DNA of 64,000 bases from Mycobacterium heckeshornense (GCF_016592155.1 NZ_AP024237.1:1178001-1242000); one strand, 5' to 3'. Counted from the stretch's first letter, positions 48,082 to 56,222 are shown. Translations and numbers: made by a program. Notes: generated by a model not told the origin, from the sequence alone.

Positions 48082-48086
48082 CATAT

Positions 48087-48748
48087 CCCTCGCCGCCATC
48101 ACCTGCCCACAACCCCAGGATGTCGCGCTCGCCGGCGCAGCTCACCCCCACGGCCACATAGATAGGCCGGTTGGCCACTTGGCCGTCGCGGATCTTGACG
48201 AAGATGGCGTCGATAAATACCACCGGATACACCGGCTCCAGCGGCCGGTTGCACTACTCGGTCATCTCAGCGATCACCTTGTCGGTGATGCGGGAAATGG
48301 TGTCCTTGCTGACCGTGGCCCCGTAAATGTCGGCGAAGTGCGCGGCGATCTCCCCGGTCGTTAACCCCTTGGCGGTCAACGACAACACGATCTCATCGAT
48401 CCCGGTCAGGCGACGCTGTCGTTTCTTGACGATCTGCGGGTCAAAGCTGCTGTTGGTGTCGCGGGGCACCTCGATTTCGACCGGCCCGATCTCGGTGAAC
48501 ACCGTCTTGACTCGGGTGCCGTTGCGGGAGTTACCGCTGCCGGGACCGGCCGGGTCATGCTTGTCATAGCCCAGGTGCTCGGTCATCTCGGCGTCTAGCG
48601 CCGCTTCCAGCACGTTCTTGGTGAGCTGGTTAAGCAGCCCATCCGGGCCGATCAGATCGACCCCGCGCTCTTTTGCTTGTGCCAACAGTTGCTCGGCCAA
48701 ATGCCGTTGATCCAGTTCAGTAACCATGGGCTCGAGTGTTTCTGACAT
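48087..48748 (-). pseudogene. IS256 transposase, N-terminal part
   Basis: It opens MSETLEPMVTELDQRHLAEQ and includes AALDAEMTEHLGYDKHDPAG, NSRNGTRVKTVFTEIGPVEI and DTISRITDKVIAEMTE. A TAG codon follows where the family has Trp (EMTExxNRPLEPV context), then VYPVVFIDAIFVKIRDGQVA (first catalytic Asp) and ILGLWAGDGGEG up to the cassette junction. A nonsense mutation and the insertion both inactivate it. Confidence 0.88.
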
Positions 48749-48821
48749 CTTCAGTCCTTCCCGCCAAGCACAGCTCGGCGTGTCAGACCAAGATCAGATC
48801 CACCGTTGTTCAGACAGTCCC

Positions 48822-48829
48822 GACCGCAT
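48822..48829. repeat. Right target-site duplication of IS256 element
   Basis: GACCGCAT, identical to 44263-44270. Confidence 0.85.
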
Positions 48830-48970
48830 CACATAGGCATGACCATTAGCAAGGCCCAGCTGACTGGGATCGGTGAGTTCGAGACCTGGGGATCCGTAAA
48901 ACACTGCATCGTTGACGGGATGCACGCCCTGGGCGTTGAGCTGTTGGAGGCGTGTATCACTCTCCGTGCG
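48822..48970 (-). pseudogene. DUF1023 hydrolase remnant, 5' fragment
   Basis: The frame running into 44270 reads LQQLNAQGVHPVNDAVFYGS, PGLELTDPSQLGLANGHAYV and MRS. A TGA lies just upstream at 48971-48973, so the gene lacks the N-terminal region and catalytic elbow. It is a 5'-truncated leftover of a second DUF1023 gene, which ends 28 bp from the end of the lipoprotein gene. Confidence 0.7.
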
Positions 48971-48998
48971 TCAAATAGCCCAACCGAACTGGGTGCAA

Positions 48999-49643
48999 TC
49001 AGCTTGTGGGAGAAGTCTGCTTAATCACCGCGGGAAACGGTACCCCGTCTTTCCGGAGGTGGCTCGGGAAGCATGGCGACGACCCGATGATTGTCGGTGG
49101 GTAGGTAGGCGGATACGCGGCTTTGACTTGTAGTACGTAGCCGTCTGGCGCGTAGCCGAACCTGTTGGGCTTCTCGAAGCCTTCACGCTCGATAACCTGC
49201 CATCCCCAGCGTTTCCATATGTCACCGATTTGACTAATCACGGCGTTTGTTTCGGTATCCGTCGGAAGGTTTAAGTCGCCCCAGAATGCGAAGCTTACCA
49301 GGGAATTCTCGTCTTTCGGCTCATCTTCGCAGTATGTTGTTCCCGAACCGGCCCCGCTGTAGCGCGTCCCGTCCACATTAGTTCCAGGGGGAAGCGCATT
49401 GACGGTCTCCTGAATGTAGTGAATCACAGTGTTTTGCGCTTCTTCCTGGCTTGCAGGTATTTTCGTCGAGGGAGCGACTGGATTCGGTTCCATTGGACCT
49501 CCTGGAATAGCTGTTGCGCCCGATGGCACGTGCGAGCTGGATTGCTTTGGGGGGGAAGCGCCGGATGAGCACGCAGTAAGCACCCCGACTGTGAGAAAAA
49601 CAGCCAATAAGCGGAGCGGATCGCGGGTCGTTGGTTCTGTCAT
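48999..49643 (-). CDS. Lipoprotein, LppA-like family
   Basis: 214 residues. The signal peptide and lipobox are LLAVFLTVGVLTACSSGAS (Cys near residue 25). The Ser/Pro-rich linker leads to a domain with EEAQNTVIHYIQETVNALPP, GSGTTYCEDEPKDENSLVSF, AVISQIGDIWKRWGWQVIER and GYAPDGYVLQVKAAYPPTYP, a pattern like the LppA/LppB domain. It follows the DUF1023 gene by 5 bp in the same operon. Function unknown. The C-terminal Cys may pair with the Cys in TTYCEDE. Confidence 0.75.
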   Translation of the reverse strand: MTEPTTRDPLRLLAVFLTVGVLTACSSGASPPKQSSSHVPSGATAIPGGPMEPNPVAPSTKIPASQEEAQNTVIHYIQETVNALPPGTNVDGTRYSGAGSGTTYCEDEPKDENSLVSFAFWGDLNLPTDTETNAVISQIGDIWKRWGWQVIEREGFEKPNRFGYAPDGYVLQVKAAYPPTYPPTIIGSSPCFPSHLRKDGVPFPAVIKQTSPTS

Positions 49644-49648
49644 GGTGG

Positions 49649-51321
49649 CTAAGGCGTGAATGTAGGCGGCGTGACGTCGGTTCTGCCGGCGATAATACGG
49701 CCCATATTGTCAAGCGCCGGATTAAGAGGATCCCAGTAGCTGCTGTGGGCTGCCACTGACGGTAGACCCAGGGGCAAGGCCGGTCCGGGCGCTGCTTCAA
49801 ATGGTTTGCTTCCGAACGGTGCGCCCATCGGGTCGGGGCCGAGGGTCATACCGGTGACCACGCCGATGATGTCATTTTGTGCTCGGGTGGCGAATACGTG
49901 GGCGCCGGGATCGAGGTTAAGGTCGCTGGCATGGCTTGCGAGCATCCCTGGGCTGCCCACCGCGATTACATTATTGGCGTCCAGGTGATGGCCGTTGAGT
50001 GCAGCTGCGCCGACTTCGGTGGAACCATAGCTGTGCCCGATAACCGTGTTGAGCGATGGGCCACCGGCAAGCTCATCGTTGTGAGAGGCCCGCAATCCGG
50101 CTTGGAAATCCTCCAGTGCGGGGCCCCGTTGTGCGCGTAACTGGTTGATGCAGCGTCGAAGACGCTCATTGGCCGGTCATAACCCATCCATGTGGTGACC
50201 GAAACATCACTGGGGCGTAGACTCTTATCTGCGTTGAGAGTAGCCTGCAACATCCTTTCGGATTTCCCGGCGCTGGCGTCGAAGCGGGTGAGATCTTGGC
50301 CGGTGCCAGGCACGAATGTGGCGTTGCGTCTGGCGGTGTCGGGGTTGTTGATAGCGACTGCAGCGTGGCCCAAGTCGTCGATGACTCTGAGGTACCTGGG
50401 TAGTTTGCCTGGCACGACTTTATCCGGTGGCGGGCCGAGCGCGTCTTTCACCTTTGCATAACCGTCATGCGCGCGATTAGCAGCGTCCCAACGGTTTTTC
50501 CAGTCCGCATACTCTTTCGACATCAAAAACGGCGCTTTGCCGTTAGCCCAGTCCGAATGCGCGGCGCGTAGGCCGTCAAGCTCGGTCTGATTGGCCTCTT
50601 GCAATTCATCGCGGTGCATCCGGTTGTAATGGTCTTTTCCCAAATGGTCCGGAGGATCCCACGCCATCCCGGGATGGTTGCCGATGTTGTGGTCTCGGCT
50701 GTAGAGCCAGTCCTTTTCCTCTGGGGTGAGCTGATTCCACAGGTCGTTGAACTGCTTAGGATCCTCGGGCAGGGGTTTAGACAGTGCATCCTGAATCTGA
50801 GGCCGATTGTCATGCGGTCCCGGTGGGATCGGCCTGTCGCCATCGGCCATGTTGATCGCGGCGGCCAGCTCTGAGTCGACCGCGTTGGCTTCAGCCAGGA
50901 TTTCATCCAGCCGGGGCTGCAGCTGCTGTTCGGCGATGAGCGCTTCGATCGGCAGACCCTTGAATGTCGAACTCGGCACAACCGCGTTGGTCATCGGGTC
51001 GATGGTCATGTTTAGCGCGGCGGCATCGGCTCGCAGTTGGCGTAGCTTGGCCTGCACGTTTTCGATGCCGTCGGCGGCTTGGTTGGCGGCGCGGCCGACT
51101 GCCAGCGCCTCGTTGCCGTGGGCATCAAGGTCTTTGCGGATCTGCGCGTTCTGGTGTTTCCTGGCGTCGGCCGTTTGACCTTCCCAGGTGTCAAAGACGG
51201 CAAGCGATCCCAGTTGGCGGGATACCTCCAACGTGGCCTGTCCCCGTGCGGTGGCCACGTGAAACACCTCGCGCACCGCTTCGGCGTTCCACCGGTCGAT
51301 ATCGGCCACCGATAACGTCAC
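49649..51321 (-). pseudogene. DUF1023 alpha/beta hydrolase with WXG-type N-terminus, frameshifted
   Basis: 557 codons once one missing base near 50120-50127 is restored. The first part (GTG 51321 to about 50124) opens with a helical WXG-like segment, VFDTWEGQTADARKHQNAQI. It continues through PGMAWDPPDHLGKDHYNRMH and KLPRYLRVIDDLGHAAVAIN and ends near FDAASTSYAHNGAP. After the shift come LEDFQAGLRASHNDELAGGP, the nucleophile elbow VIGHSYGSTEVGAAALNGHH, and SSYWDPLNPALDNMGRII. The split cuts off the catalytic elbow. It starts 3 bp after the WXG gene and precedes the lipoprotein, a typical T7SS-linked layout. Confidence 0.75.
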
Positions 51322-51324
51322 GGT

Positions 51325-51666
51325 TCAATCCCGAGCGGTGCCGGCGGCCCCGTTCGCGTCGACGGCGACGGCGCGTAGCTTCTCCGCGTTATCACGTTCC
51401 ATCGCCGCGAAATCGCGGGCGTCATTGTGCAGATCCAGCGCATGCTCACCGACCATCGTCAGCAACGTCTGCGATGTGCTCAGCCAGGCTGTCAGCCGGG
51501 CGTTCAGCGCTGCCGCCGAACTGCCGACCCAGCCCGGCTGCGCCGCCTCCATCCGGGTGTTCGACGACACATGGGCGATCGCCAGGTCCTCGCCCTGCCC
51601 GTGAGCATGCGCAGCAGAGTAGGCCAAGGTCTCCAAGTCGACCCGCAACTCGTCCTGAGCTGCCAT
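51325..51666 (-). CDS. WXG100-type small secreted protein
   Basis: 113 residues from the ATG giving MAAQDELRVDLETLAYSAAH. The WxG turn is in QPGWVGSSAAALNARLTAWL near residue 44; two helices flank it, the second reaching ALDLHNDARDFAAMERDNAE. This is the usual shape of a type VII secretion substrate. It starts an operon with the DUF1023 gene (3 bp away) and the lipoprotein. No ESX core genes are in the window, so secretion would depend on an ESX system elsewhere. Confidence 0.72.
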   Translation of the reverse strand: MAAQDELRVDLETLAYSAAHAHGQGEDLAIAHVSSNTRMEAAQPGWVGSSAAALNARLTAWLSTSQTLLTMVGEHALDLHNDARDFAAMERDNAEKLRAVAVDANGAAGTARD

Positions 51667-51854
51667 GCCCGTTACCACCCCGCGATCCGAAGCTGCCGAG
51701 TATCCGATACCAGGACCGGGAATTGGGTGCAAGTCACCCACGACTGTGCTCAGCGAATCCCGGCCGGACGTCGTTGTCGTGCGAGCGGGTAACTGCGAGC
51801 CCAGTGGTCGGTAGTCCGCAGTATGGTCGAACGGACGAACATCGGATACGACCA

Positions 51855-53096
51855 ATGACGCAGCACCGGATGGCGGCGGTCGACGCCCAGTTTTATTGGA
51901 TGTCGGCCAAAATCCCTAACGATCAGTTCCTGCTCTACGCATTCGGCAGCCCACCGGCCGATCTGCGCACGGCAATAGACGGCGTTCGCGCCCGGGCCCG
52001 GGCGTGCCCTGACCTGACGATGCGGGTCGACGACGGCTGCGTGCTCACCTATCCGACGTGGGTGCCGGCGGACGTCCAAGCCGACCAGGTGCTCTGCTAT
52101 GACCTTGCCGGCGACACCTGGCACAGTTGCCTGGACGCCGTGGTGCGGTTGGCGGATAACCAGCTCGACATCCGACAGATGCCGTGGCGGCTGCACCTAT
52201 TCACCGAAGTGCGCGGCATCCCCGACAGCAGCGAGATCGGCACCGTCGCAGTCATGCAAGTCGCTCACGCGCTGGCCGACGGAGCGCGCGCCTCGGCAAT
52301 GGCCGCCTGGCTGTTCGGTCGGACAGCACCGGTGCCGACGGTGACACCGCAATCGCGGCGATGGCTGCCCTGGCGAGCCCTGCAAGCGGCGCGCGCCCAC
52401 CGCCAGCTGGTCGCCGACACCCGCCATGGACTGCTGCCCCCATCGGTCGGATCGCGGCCGCCGTTGCCCACCAATGCCCGCCCAGACGGTGCCCGAATCG
52501 TGCGCACCCTGGTACGGAAGCGCTCGGCGCTGCGCGGACCGACGGTAACCGTCGCGGTGCTCAGCGCCGTGTCCACTGCGCTATCCGAGCACCTGGGCAA
52601 GGTGGCCGACACCCTTGGCGCCGAGGTGCCGATGTCCAAACCCGGTGCACGACAAGGACATAACCACTTCGGCAACGTCGTGGTCGGGCTGTACCCACAG
52701 CTGGCGCAGGACGCCCGGGCCGAACGAATCGCTGCGGACCTAGCCGGTGGGCGCCGCCGCATGGAGCATCCGGCAGCCCGCGCGGCGGACCGGGCCTTCG
52801 CCGCGGTACCCGCCCCGTTGCTGCGTTGGGGCATCGCCCAATTCGATCCGCAGGCGCGACCAACGCTGGTCGCCGGCAACACGGTGGTGTCCAGTGTCCA
52901 CCGCGGCGCCGCCGACCTGAACTTTGGTGGCGCGCCGGTGGTGTTGACGGCCGGGTATCCGGCGCTCTCGCCGGCGATGGGCCTCACCCACGGTGTGCAC
53001 GGTATCGGCGATACCATCGCGATCAGCGTGCACGCGGCAGAGTCGGCGATCGGCGACGTCGACGCCTATTTGCGCCGACTCGACGCCGCCTTGTAG
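51855..53096 (+). CDS. WS/DGAT-like acyltransferase (Rv1125-like)
   Basis: 413 residues, matching Rv1125 in length. A wax ester synthase/diacylglycerol acyltransferase-like fold opens with HRMAAVDAQFYWMSAKIPND. The HxxxDG motif is in MQVAHALADGARASAMAAWL near residue 140 (catalytic His). The C-terminal half has GNVVVGLYPQLAQDARAERI and PVVLTAGYPALSPAMGLTHG. It might make triacylglycerol or wax esters, or another acylated lipid; family members are often of unknown specificity. It is divergent from the WXG operon and convergent with the HTH gene. Confidence 0.75.
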   Translation: MTQHRMAAVDAQFYWMSAKIPNDQFLLYAFGSPPADLRTAIDGVRARARACPDLTMRVDDGCVLTYPTWVPADVQADQVLCYDLAGDTWHSCLDAVVRLADNQLDIRQMPWRLHLFTEVRGIPDSSEIGTVAVMQVAHALADGARASAMAAWLFGRTAPVPTVTPQSRRWLPWRALQAARAHRQLVADTRHGLLPPSVGSRPPLPTNARPDGARIVRTLVRKRSALRGPTVTVAVLSAVSTALSEHLGKVADTLGAEVPMSKPGARQGHNHFGNVVVGLYPQLAQDARAERIAADLAGGRRRMEHPAARAADRAFAAVPAPLLRWGIAQFDPQARPTLVAGNTVVSSVHRGAADLNFGGAPVVLTAGYPALSPAMGLTHGVHGIGDTIAISVHAAESAIGDVDAYLRRLDAAL

Positions 53097-53102
53097 CCGA
53101 AA

Positions 53103-53708
53103 CTATTGGGCGTTACCGGCTTTGGCTTCCGCTGCCCGGGTCAGGCCCGCAGCGGCGATCAGCTCCTCGTGCAGTTCAAACCACACGGTGTGGTAAGAGT
53201 CGATCAGCGGCCGGCTCAACCAGGCGATATCGCCGGCCTTGACTCTGTCGAGCGCCCGTTGCAGCTTGGCCGAATAGGCACTGAGCCGGGGCAATTGGGC
53301 GGCGGCCGCCGCGATGATCGGCACTACCCGCTGATGGATGGCGTCGATCCGCGCGAGCACGCCCGCGTCGTATTCGGCGTCTTGGTGCGTGTTGGGATCG
53401 CCGTCTCTGAGCTGCCAGTCGGTGACAGCTTTTTTGAAGTCTGCGTTGACCACCCGGAAGTGCTCGTAGGCGGCGATCAGGGCGGACGTGTCGACGTCGC
53501 TTCGCTCCTTGGTGAGCAGCTCGTCGAGTCGGGCACGACCGTCGCGGCTCAGCTGCAAAACAGCGTCGCCCACCAGCAGACCCGACTCGGTCAATTGCCG
53601 GACGGCCCGGGCAATCTCGGCCGGATCCGCATCCAAAGTCGCCGCCAGCTCAGCCGGGCTCACCCGGCCTTTCAGCCGCACGGTTTGCAATACCGTCAAC
53701 TCGCTCAC
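53103..53708 (-). CDS. Winged-helix-like regulator coupled to ppdK (Rv1126c-like)
   Basis: 201 residues from a GTG. The N-terminal region reads SELTVLQTVRLKGRVSPAEL, AATLDADPAEIARAVRQLTE and SGLLVGDAVLQLSRDGRARL, a winged helix with a MarR-like look. The rest (residues 85-201) is helical and includes IIAAAAAQLPRLSAYSAKLQ and RPLIDSYHTVWFELHEELIA. Length matches Rv1126c. The start overlaps the ppdK stop by 4 bp, so the two are translated together. It might regulate or assist the dikinase-like protein. Confidence 0.7.
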   Translation of the reverse strand: MSELTVLQTVRLKGRVSPAELAATLDADPAEIARAVRQLTESGLLVGDAVLQLSRDGRARLDELLTKERSDVDTSALIAAYEHFRVVNADFKKAVTDWQLRDGDPNTHQDAEYDAGVLARIDAIHQRVVPIIAAAAAQLPRLSAYSAKLQRALDRVKAGDIAWLSRPLIDSYHTVWFELHEELIAAAGLTRAAEAKAGNAQ

Positions 53709-55384
53709 CGCGTTGAGACCTGGTTGTCGGCCAGCTGCACAGCGGTCAGCATGGTGATCACCGGGGTAGCCGACACCACGTCGGTGTGACCGTCGGCTAG
53801 TGCGCCTCGCACCGCGGCGTCCGAATTGTCTTCCAACCTTGGGTAGTCGCCGTTCGCATGCGCACGCAAGGGGCTGATTCGGCGTGCGACATCGGCGAGC
53901 TCGCGTAATTCTGGTGTGTCGTTCTCCGACCACGCAGACAGCTCCAAAATCCCTTGGCGGACTTCGCCTTCGCCGCCGTCGACAGTGACCAGTTCGCCCG
54001 CCAGCGATTCGGTGATGCCGCGGCCACAGCCCACCACGGCCACCTTGCCGAGTTCCCGGCTGACCACAGCGGCGTGACTGGAGGCGCCGCCGACCTCGGT
54101 GACGATGCCGCGCGCGGCCAGCATGCCGTGCACATCCTCGGGACTGGTGTGGTTGCGCACCAAGATGACGTCCTCGCCGCGGTCGGCAGCGTCGATCGCG
54201 TCGTCTATATCGGTATAGGCCCGACCCGAAGCAACCCCCGGGCTCGCCGGCAATCCCTGGGCCAAAAGCGGTGCCGCCAGCCGGATTTCCGGCTGCAGTG
54301 ACGGCAGCAGCAGCGTCTCGACCTGGGCGGGAGTGACCCTGCGCAGCGCCTCGGCGTCGTCGATGAGTCCCTCCCGGCGCAGCTGCAGCGCCAGCCGCAC
54401 CGCTGCCTGCGCCGATCGCTCAGCGGCCCGGGTCTGCAACAGCCACAGTTTGCCCGCTTCGACGGTGAACTCGATCTCCTGAACGTCAGAACCAAGCCGC
54501 TCGAGCGTACGTGCGGCGGCCATCAACTCGTCGTAGACCGCGGGTTGCTGGTCGTATAGCGCAGTGATCGGTTTGACGTTGACAGTTCCCGAGACCACAT
54601 CGTCGCCTTGGCCGCCGGGTAGCCATTCGCCGAAACGCTCGTCGGTGCCGGTTATCGGATTGCGCGAAAACAGAACACCAGCACCGGAGTTGGAGCCCAT
54701 ATTGCCGAACACCATCGACTGGACGACCACGGCGGTGCCGCCGTGGTCGCCGAGGCCGTGATGGGCGCGGTAGGCCATCGCCCGCGGCGAGTTCCACGAC
54801 GCGAACACCGCCTCAATGGCCACCCGCAGTTGTGCGTACGGGTCGGCGGGCGGCGACGGAGCCCTGCCCAGTGCGGCGGCGATGCGCCGATACATCCTGT
54901 CGAACCGGTGCCGGGTGTCGCGTGCGAATTCGGCCGTGCCAACCGCAGCCAGCGCTTGTTCGACCGCATCGTCGACGCCCAGGTCCAGCACCGTGTCCAT
55001 CATGCCCGGCATCGAACGCGCCGCGCTTGAGCGCACACTCACCAACAACGGCCGCGGCCCCCGCCCGAACGTTCGTGACGTCTCGTCCTCCAGCCAGCGG
55101 ACGCCGTCGAGCACCTCGCCCCAGATCGCCTGCATCGTCGCCTCGGGTTCGGCCAGATAGCGGGCGCCCACGTCGGCGGTGATACCGAACGCCGGCGGCA
55201 CCGGCAAACCGTGCCGGCGCATCATTTCGATGCCGTAGCCCTTGTTGCCCAGCACTTCCCGGGCCAGCGTGGCGGTGCCGTCGAGCACCGGTACCGGCGA
55301 CGATGGTGAAGCGCTCGCCGTGGTCGGGGAACGCCCGGCCGGCGAGTTATCGCGGACGCCGCTGCGTGGCACGCCACGAGTCAT
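53705..55384 (-). CDS. ppdK: Pyruvate phosphate dikinase-like protein (short)
   Basis: 559 residues. The ATP-grasp and swivelling domains are present: LGNKGYGIEMMRRHGLPVPP near 45, VSVRSSAARSMPGMMDTVLD near 110, FGNMGSNSGAGVLFSRNPIT near 235, and the phospho-His in GGASSHAAVVSRELGKVAVV near 415. The C-terminal PEP/pyruvate barrel is missing, as in the annotated M. tuberculosis ppdK (Rv1127c). Without that domain it cannot carry out the full dikinase reaction alone; it may hand phosphate from His to another protein. The start is uncertain by about 30 residues. Confidence 0.85.
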   Translation of the reverse strand: MTRGVPRSGVRDNSPAGRSPTTASASPSSPVPVLDGTATLAREVLGNKGYGIEMMRRHGLPVPPAFGITADVGARYLAEPEATMQAIWGEVLDGVRWLEDETSRTFGRGPRPLLVSVRSSAARSMPGMMDTVLDLGVDDAVEQALAAVGTAEFARDTRHRFDRMYRRIAAALGRAPSPPADPYAQLRVAIEAVFASWNSPRAMAYRAHHGLGDHGGTAVVVQSMVFGNMGSNSGAGVLFSRNPITGTDERFGEWLPGGQGDDVVSGTVNVKPITALYDQQPAVYDELMAAARTLERLGSDVQEIEFTVEAGKLWLLQTRAAERSAQAAVRLALQLRREGLIDDAEALRRVTPAQVETLLLPSLQPEIRLAAPLLAQGLPASPGVASGRAYTDIDDAIDAADRGEDVILVRNHTSPEDVHGMLAARGIVTEVGGASSHAAVVSRELGKVAVVGCGRGITESLAGELVTVDGGEGEVRQGILELSAWSENDTPELRELADVARRISPLRAHANGDYPRLEDNSDAAVRGALADGHTDVVSATPVITMLTAVQLADNQVSTR

Positions 55385-55712
55385 CGTCCACACCCCTCGT
55401 CGCTCGGCGCATTCCGGCGGGCCCTGACGCTCCCGCAGCAAACGTCCGACCACCCGCTATGTCTCTCCAGGCTAACTGGCGTGCCCACGCCAACGCGCGG
55501 TCAGGACTGTCCGCGCAGCATCCCGAATCCGCGGCGCAGCGCCAGATGAATCCACAGTAGTGCGTACGTCTCGAGGAGCTGAGCCGGCCAGTTCTGCGAC
55601 GTCGACGGTTGCGAAGCCGGGCTCGCTAACCAGCGCGCGGTGGCCCGAGACCTCGGGCGCTGCTCGAGGGGTGCAAGCAGACGGCACCCGCGGGATGATC
55701 TAGCTTGAGAAT
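55385..55712. other. Divergent gap upstream of ppdK and doxX-like gene
   Basis: 328 bp with no recognisable gene; minus-strand frames are Pro/Arg-rich without a domain. It should hold promoters for both genes. A motif just before the doxX-like ATG (GATCTAGCTTGAGAAT) is AT-rich for this genome. Confidence 0.35.
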
Positions 55713-56222
55713 ATGACTGCCTACGACGTTGGGTTACTGATCCTGAGGCTGGTGCTGGGCCTGACCCTCGCCGCCCACGGTTTCAACAAATTCTTCGGTG
55801 GCGGCCGGATACCGGGAACCGCGCGCTGGTTCGAAAGCATCGGCATGAAACCCGGCACTTTCCACGCCGCGGTCGCCGCCACCACCGAGGTGTCCGCCGG
55901 ATTGGGTTTAGCCGCCGGTCTGCTCACCCCGATCCCCGCGGCGGGCTTCGTGTCGCTGATGCTGGTCGCGGCCTGGACCGTGCACCGGCCCAACGGCTTC
56001 TTCATCGTGAAAGAGGGTTGGGAGTACAACCTGGTGCTGGCGGTCAGCGCCGTCGCAGTGGCGACGCTCGGCCCGGGGCCACTGAGCCTGGATCGGCTGA
56101 TCTTCGGCCACAACTGGCTCGACGGCTGGGCCGGTCTGCTGTTCTCGGTGCTGTTGGGCCTGGCCGGTGCTGTCGGTCAGTTGCTGCTCTTCTACCGGCC
56201 CCCGGTCAAACAGGCGCAGTAG
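55713..56222 (+). CDS. DoxX-family membrane protein
   Basis: 169 residues, four to five helices: LLILRLVLGLTLAAHGFNKF near the start (with the family's GxxxAAHGxxK), then AAVAATTEVSAGLGLAAGLL, FVSLMLVAAWTVHRPNGFFI, YNLVLAVSAVAVATLGPGPL and LLFSVLLGLAGAVGQLLLFY. DoxX proteins are quinone- or redox-linked membrane proteins; in mycobacteria some act with superoxide dismutase and thiol exchange in a membrane complex. No partner genes are adjacent, so the exact role is open. Confidence 0.82.
   Translation: MTAYDVGLLILRLVLGLTLAAHGFNKFFGGGRIPGTARWFESIGMKPGTFHAAVAATTEVSAGLGLAAGLLTPIPAAGFVSLMLVAAWTVHRPNGFFIVKEGWEYNLVLAVSAVAVATLGPGPLSLDRLIFGHNWLDGWAGLLFSVLLGLAGAVGQLLLFYRPPVKQAQ

Larger units (their letters stand above)
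44912..48086 (-). mobile_element. Three-gene tyrosine-recombinase cassette nested in IS256
   Basis: A 3,175-bp insertion that cuts the IS256 transposase between GLWAGDGGEG and AKFWLAVL. It holds a tyrosine recombinase, an XRE-type protein and a zinc-ribbon recombinase-like protein in one minus-strand operon with overlapping ends. Imperfect inverted repeats lie at or near its ends (17 bp, 14 matches). There is no target duplication: the two transposase parts add up to exactly 421 codons. It resembles the RIT/Tn554-type elements, in which several tyrosine recombinases move together. The exact ends could be one base off. Confidence 0.8.
44271..48821 (-). mobile_element. IS256-family insertion sequence, carrying a nested cassette
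   Basis: The element is 1,376 bp once the 3,175-bp cassette is removed. Terminal inverted repeats of 34 bp (44271-44304 and 48788-48821) match at 29 of 34 positions and begin GGGACTGTC. An 8-bp target duplication flanks it. It carries one transposase gene of 420 codons, in two pieces. It lies in a DUF1023 gene. A TAG codon in the N-terminal part plus the cassette insertion mean it is dead. Confidence 0.9.

Noticed and set aside
44912-48086. Prophage
   Set aside because: Two recombinase-type genes and an XRE gene could hint at a phage, but no structural, lysis or replication genes are present and the unit is only 3.2 kb.
43947-48970. Recent tandem duplication of the DUF1023-lipoprotein module
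   Set aside because: The two DUF1023 sequences align only in short patches and the lipoproteins differ widely, so the copies are old or acquired separately.
55472-55687. 71-codon frame upstream of the doxX-like gene, minus strand
   Set aside because: No ribosome site or domain, and an Ala/Arg-rich composition typical of GC-rich noncoding DNA.
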